From: Pseudomonadota bacterium
GTDB taxonomy: Bacteria > Pseudomonadota > Alphaproteobacteria > UBA9655
DNA length: 8,418 bases
Direction: 5' to 3'
Assembly: GCA_021809225.1 (NCBI GenBank)
Contig: JAKBAL010000075.1
Span: 1-8,418 of the forward strand
The translations under genes were made by a program, and so were the position numbers. The notes beneath the pieces are model-generated. The model searched no databases. It was not told where the DNA came from and saw only the letters and a program-made list of their open reading frames with translations. Position 1 is the stretch's first letter; each line of letters begins with the position of its first letter. Below, in pieces: positions 6,701 to 8,418 of this stretch.

Positions 6701-8418
6701 ATGTATTTTCAAAACAAAAAGAGACTATCAATTTATAGCCTTCAATTATCAACCTATAGCTTTATCTTAGCTTGCACAGTTTCTTGGCAAGCCTTAGCTG
6801 TTCAAACTGTTTTTGACCCACAGGATGAAATAATAAGGAATACGCGAACAGGTCAAGGCCTGCAAAGAGACATTGGGGACTTGAAGGCTAATTCCCGCAA
6901 AAAACTAGAGTCCTTAAATATGGATTTTAGGGGACTTACCAGCGTTCAGTTGTTTGGAGAAGACGATCCAGAAATATTGCACGCCGTAAATGACTTAGGC
7001 GCTCGAGCCCCCAGGAAAGACCAAATGAGAAAGGGACATTCAAAGTGTGGCTTCAAGAAACCAATTTTAGCGGCAACTTGGCGGCAAACATTAGGCAAAT
7101 TAAAAAATGATCCTCAAATGGGTAACAAAGTAGAAGCTCAACTAACATCTAGTAAAGTTTATGATTACAGTCCTTTTAATTTTTCTAATCATGCCTCCCG
7201 CTATGCAAAGACGAAGGTTAGACTAGAGGATTTAGATACTGTATCAGCTCTCATTAAATATAAAGCTTTAGGAAAGAATCCTGTAGGTCTCAATTTCGCC
7301 AATTGTCATGATCCTTTAGGCGGCCTATTGGATGGTGCATCAGCTCAAGAAGAATCCCTTGGAAGAACGACTGATTTGTTCCCTACAACGACTATTCTTG
7401 CTAAACACGGAGCTTATCCTTTTCCTGAAATGGGTGGTATTTATATTCCCAAAGTGAATATTCTTAGAGATAATCAATATAATTTTCTCCCTCAATCAGT
7501 TGAAACCTCCATCATATTTTCAGCAGCCTATCGCTGTGATGGAACTCCTAAAGCCGATAAACCCAACAGCAATAAAACATATCTAAAAAATACAAAAAGA
7601 AAGATAGATAGCCAATTTCAGATGGCAATTCTTCATGGTCATGACGTTTTTGTTGCAGGAGCTTGGGGGTGTGGCGCCTTTAAGAACGATGCGAATGTGA
7701 TTTCCAAAATTTACTTAGAAAAAGCTAAAAAGTATACTGGATATTTTAAGAAAATTATTTTTGCGATTCCTGGAGGAGCAGCAGGGGTAAACGCTCCTTT
7801 TGCCCAGCTCAATAACCAAACCTTTTTAGCTCAGAGGGCACCACAAGCTGTACCTCAGCGGGCACCACAAGTTGTACCTCAACAGGTACCGCAAGCTGTA
7901 CCTCAACAGGTACCGCAAGCTGTACCTCAACAGGTACCGCAAGCTGTACCTCAACAGGCAACACAAGCTGTACCTCAACAGGTTGTAATTCCTTGGCAGC
8001 CCATTGCGGCACATGTAAAGCCATTGGAGAAGTTCTTTGATAAACCAATTTTAGATTCAGCTGAAATTAATTTTACAAAAGCAACACTTGCACAAATACC
8101 CCAGGGGCAGTTTCATTTACTTGAACAGTGGGGCAGTGATATGCAAATTAAAGCGAAAAATATCCATATTGATTTGAAGGGAGGAATGAAGCACTCTCTT
8201 TTTGGTGAACTTTTGCTTGGAATAAATAACTCTCCTGCGCCTTCTGTGCAGCCAGCTCCTGCGACTCCGGCAGTACCGGCAACGACTGCTCCTAAACCAG
8301 CACCAGCGCTAGCAACGGCTGCTCCTAAGCCAGCAGTAGTACCAGCTGTAACGCCAGCAACGACTACTCCTAAGCCAGCAGTAGTACCAGCTGTAACGCC
8401 AGCAACGACTGCTCCTAA
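6701..8418 (+). CDS. Exported PARG-like (TIGR02452/DUF2263) repeat protein, 3' truncated
   Basis: At least 572 residues, with no stop before the window ends. AGGGG lies nine bases before the ATG. Residues 1-33 are a signal peptide (Lys/Arg at 6-8, hydrophobic core, ALA before Val34). Residues about 115-365 match the microbial-type poly(ADP-ribose) glycohydrolase domain. Evidence is NFAN (198-201), the catalytic loop LGG-x7-QEE (206-218, Glu217 and Glu218), the following SLGRTTDLF, GIYIPKVNILRD, SAAYRC (274-279) and HGHDVFVAGAWGCGAFKND (312-330). Such enzymes remove ADP-ribose from proteins; family members are usually cytoplasmic. Next come six 8-residue VPQQVPQA-type units (380-427), an unrecognised segment (428-510), and an Ala/Pro/Thr/Val-rich tail with 15-residue repeats from about 528. 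Export suggests action outside the cytoplasm, possibly on host proteins; that is inference. The first Gly of the usual GGG is Leu206, so activity is not certain. Confidence 0.85.
   Translation, partial: MYFQNKKRLSIYSLQLSTYSFILACTVSWQALAVQTVFDPQDEIIRNTRTGQGLQRDIGDLKANSRKKLESLNMDFRGLTSVQLFGEDDPEILHAVNDLGARAPRKDQMRKGHSKCGFKKPILAATWRQTLGKLKNDPQMGNKVEAQLTSSKVYDYSPFNFSNHASRYAKTKVRLEDLDTVSALIKYKALGKNPVGLNFANCHDPLGGLLDGASAQEESLGRTTDLFPTTTILAKHGAYPFPEMGGIYIPKVNILRDNQYNFLPQSVETSIIFSAAYRCDGTPKADKPNSNKTYLKNTKRKIDSQFQMAILHGHDVFVAGAWGCGAFKNDANVISKIYLEKAKKYTGYFKKIIFAIPGGAAGVNAPFAQLNNQTFLAQRAPQAVPQRAPQVVPQQVPQAVPQQVPQAVPQQVPQAVPQQATQAVPQQVVIPWQPIAAHVKPLEKFFDKPILDSAEINFTKATLAQIPQGQFHLLEQWGSDMQIKAKNIHIDLKGGMKHSLFGELLLGINNSPAPSVQPAPATPAVPATTAPKPAPALATAAPKPAVVPAVTPATTTPKPAVVPAVTPATTAP
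6725..6766 (+). repeat. 21-base tandem duplication in the signal peptide
   Basis: Two imperfect 21-base units (6725-6745 and 6746-6766) agree at 14 of 21 positions and encode LSIYSLQ and LSTYSFI, residues 9-22. The duplication lengthens the hydrophobic core of the signal peptide. Confidence 0.5.
7838..7981 (+). repeat. Six 24-base tandem repeats coding Val/Pro/Gln octapeptides
   Basis: Six in-frame units of 24 bases. Units 3, 4 and 5 (7886-7957) are identical in DNA and encode VPQAVPQQ. Units 1, 2 and 6 differ by a few bases (Ala for Val, Arg for Gln, Thr for Pro). The identical core units suggest recent expansion or homogenisation by slippage or recombination. Their high Pro/Gln content should form an extended linker or surface-exposed, repeat-variable region after the catalytic domain. 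Confidence 0.95.
8282..8418 (+). repeat. 45-base tandem repeats coding Ala/Pro/Thr/Val-rich tail
   Basis: Two 45-base units (8315-8359 and 8360-8404) differ by very few bases and encode the pattern T-T/A-T/A-P-K-P-A-V-V-P-A-V-T-P-A. A shorter degenerate unit precedes them (8282-8314) and the start of another follows up to the window edge. The repeat array therefore continues beyond the window and its copy number cannot be given. Confidence 0.9.

Noticed and set aside
6761..6778. Lipobox in the PARG-like protein (Ile22-Leu-Ala-Cys25).
   Set aside because: Leu at -2 does not fit the usual lipobox, and a better signal peptidase I site (Ala31-Leu-Ala33) follows. Lipidation is not fully excluded.
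7838..7981. CRISPR array.
   Set aside because: The repeats are contiguous, in frame and coding, with no spacers.
7809..8048. Minus-strand open frames with repeats of Val-Glu-Val-Gln-Leu and Leu-Leu-Arg-Tyr-Ser type (also 7826-8014).
   Set aside because: They are antisense shadows of the 24-base repeat in the PARG-like gene; a 24-base unit without stops keeps every such frame open. No ribosome binding site or independent homology.

Overview
The window looks like part of the chromosome of an alphaproteobacterium. The glutamine synthetase, the ybjN-proC-TetR cluster and the YfgM-like/BamB pair read as alphaproteobacterial versions. The moderate G+C and the low-complexity exported protein at the right edge suggest a host-associated lineage, perhaps Holosporales or Caedibacter-like. 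That placement is inference; there is no rRNA or other decisive marker here.

Left part, minus strand (29-1891): a tightly packed operon read right to left. A YbjN-domain protein is followed by pyrroline-5-carboxylate reductase (ProC, proline synthesis) and a TetR/COQ9-like protein, with overlaps of 1 and 20 bases. A 201-base divergent spacer (1892-2092) separates it from glnA on the plus strand. GlnA is a full-length type I glutamine synthetase that keeps its adenylylation tyrosine. A small unrecognised exported protein follows 32 bases downstream.

Middle: a YciA-type acyl-CoA thioesterase on the minus strand converges on that small gene. A 269-base divergent spacer (4281-4549) holds candidate promoters for both directions, one coinciding with a perfect 12-base palindrome. 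To the right, a YfgM-like membrane-anchored protein and the BamB lipoprotein overlap by four bases and form an envelope-biogenesis operon.

Right part: after a 208-base spacer, a long gene starts at 6701 and runs off the window without a stop. It encodes a predicted secreted protein. Its central domain matches the microbial-type poly(ADP-ribose) glycohydrolase family (TIGR02452/DUF2263) and is followed by an 8-residue Val/Pro/Gln repeat, an unrecognised segment and Ala/Pro/Thr-rich 15-residue repeats. A PARG-like domain that is exported and carried on repeat-rich sequence is the most unusual item in the window. It sits where der often follows bamB, which hints at insertion of accessory DNA. 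The other genes are housekeeping.
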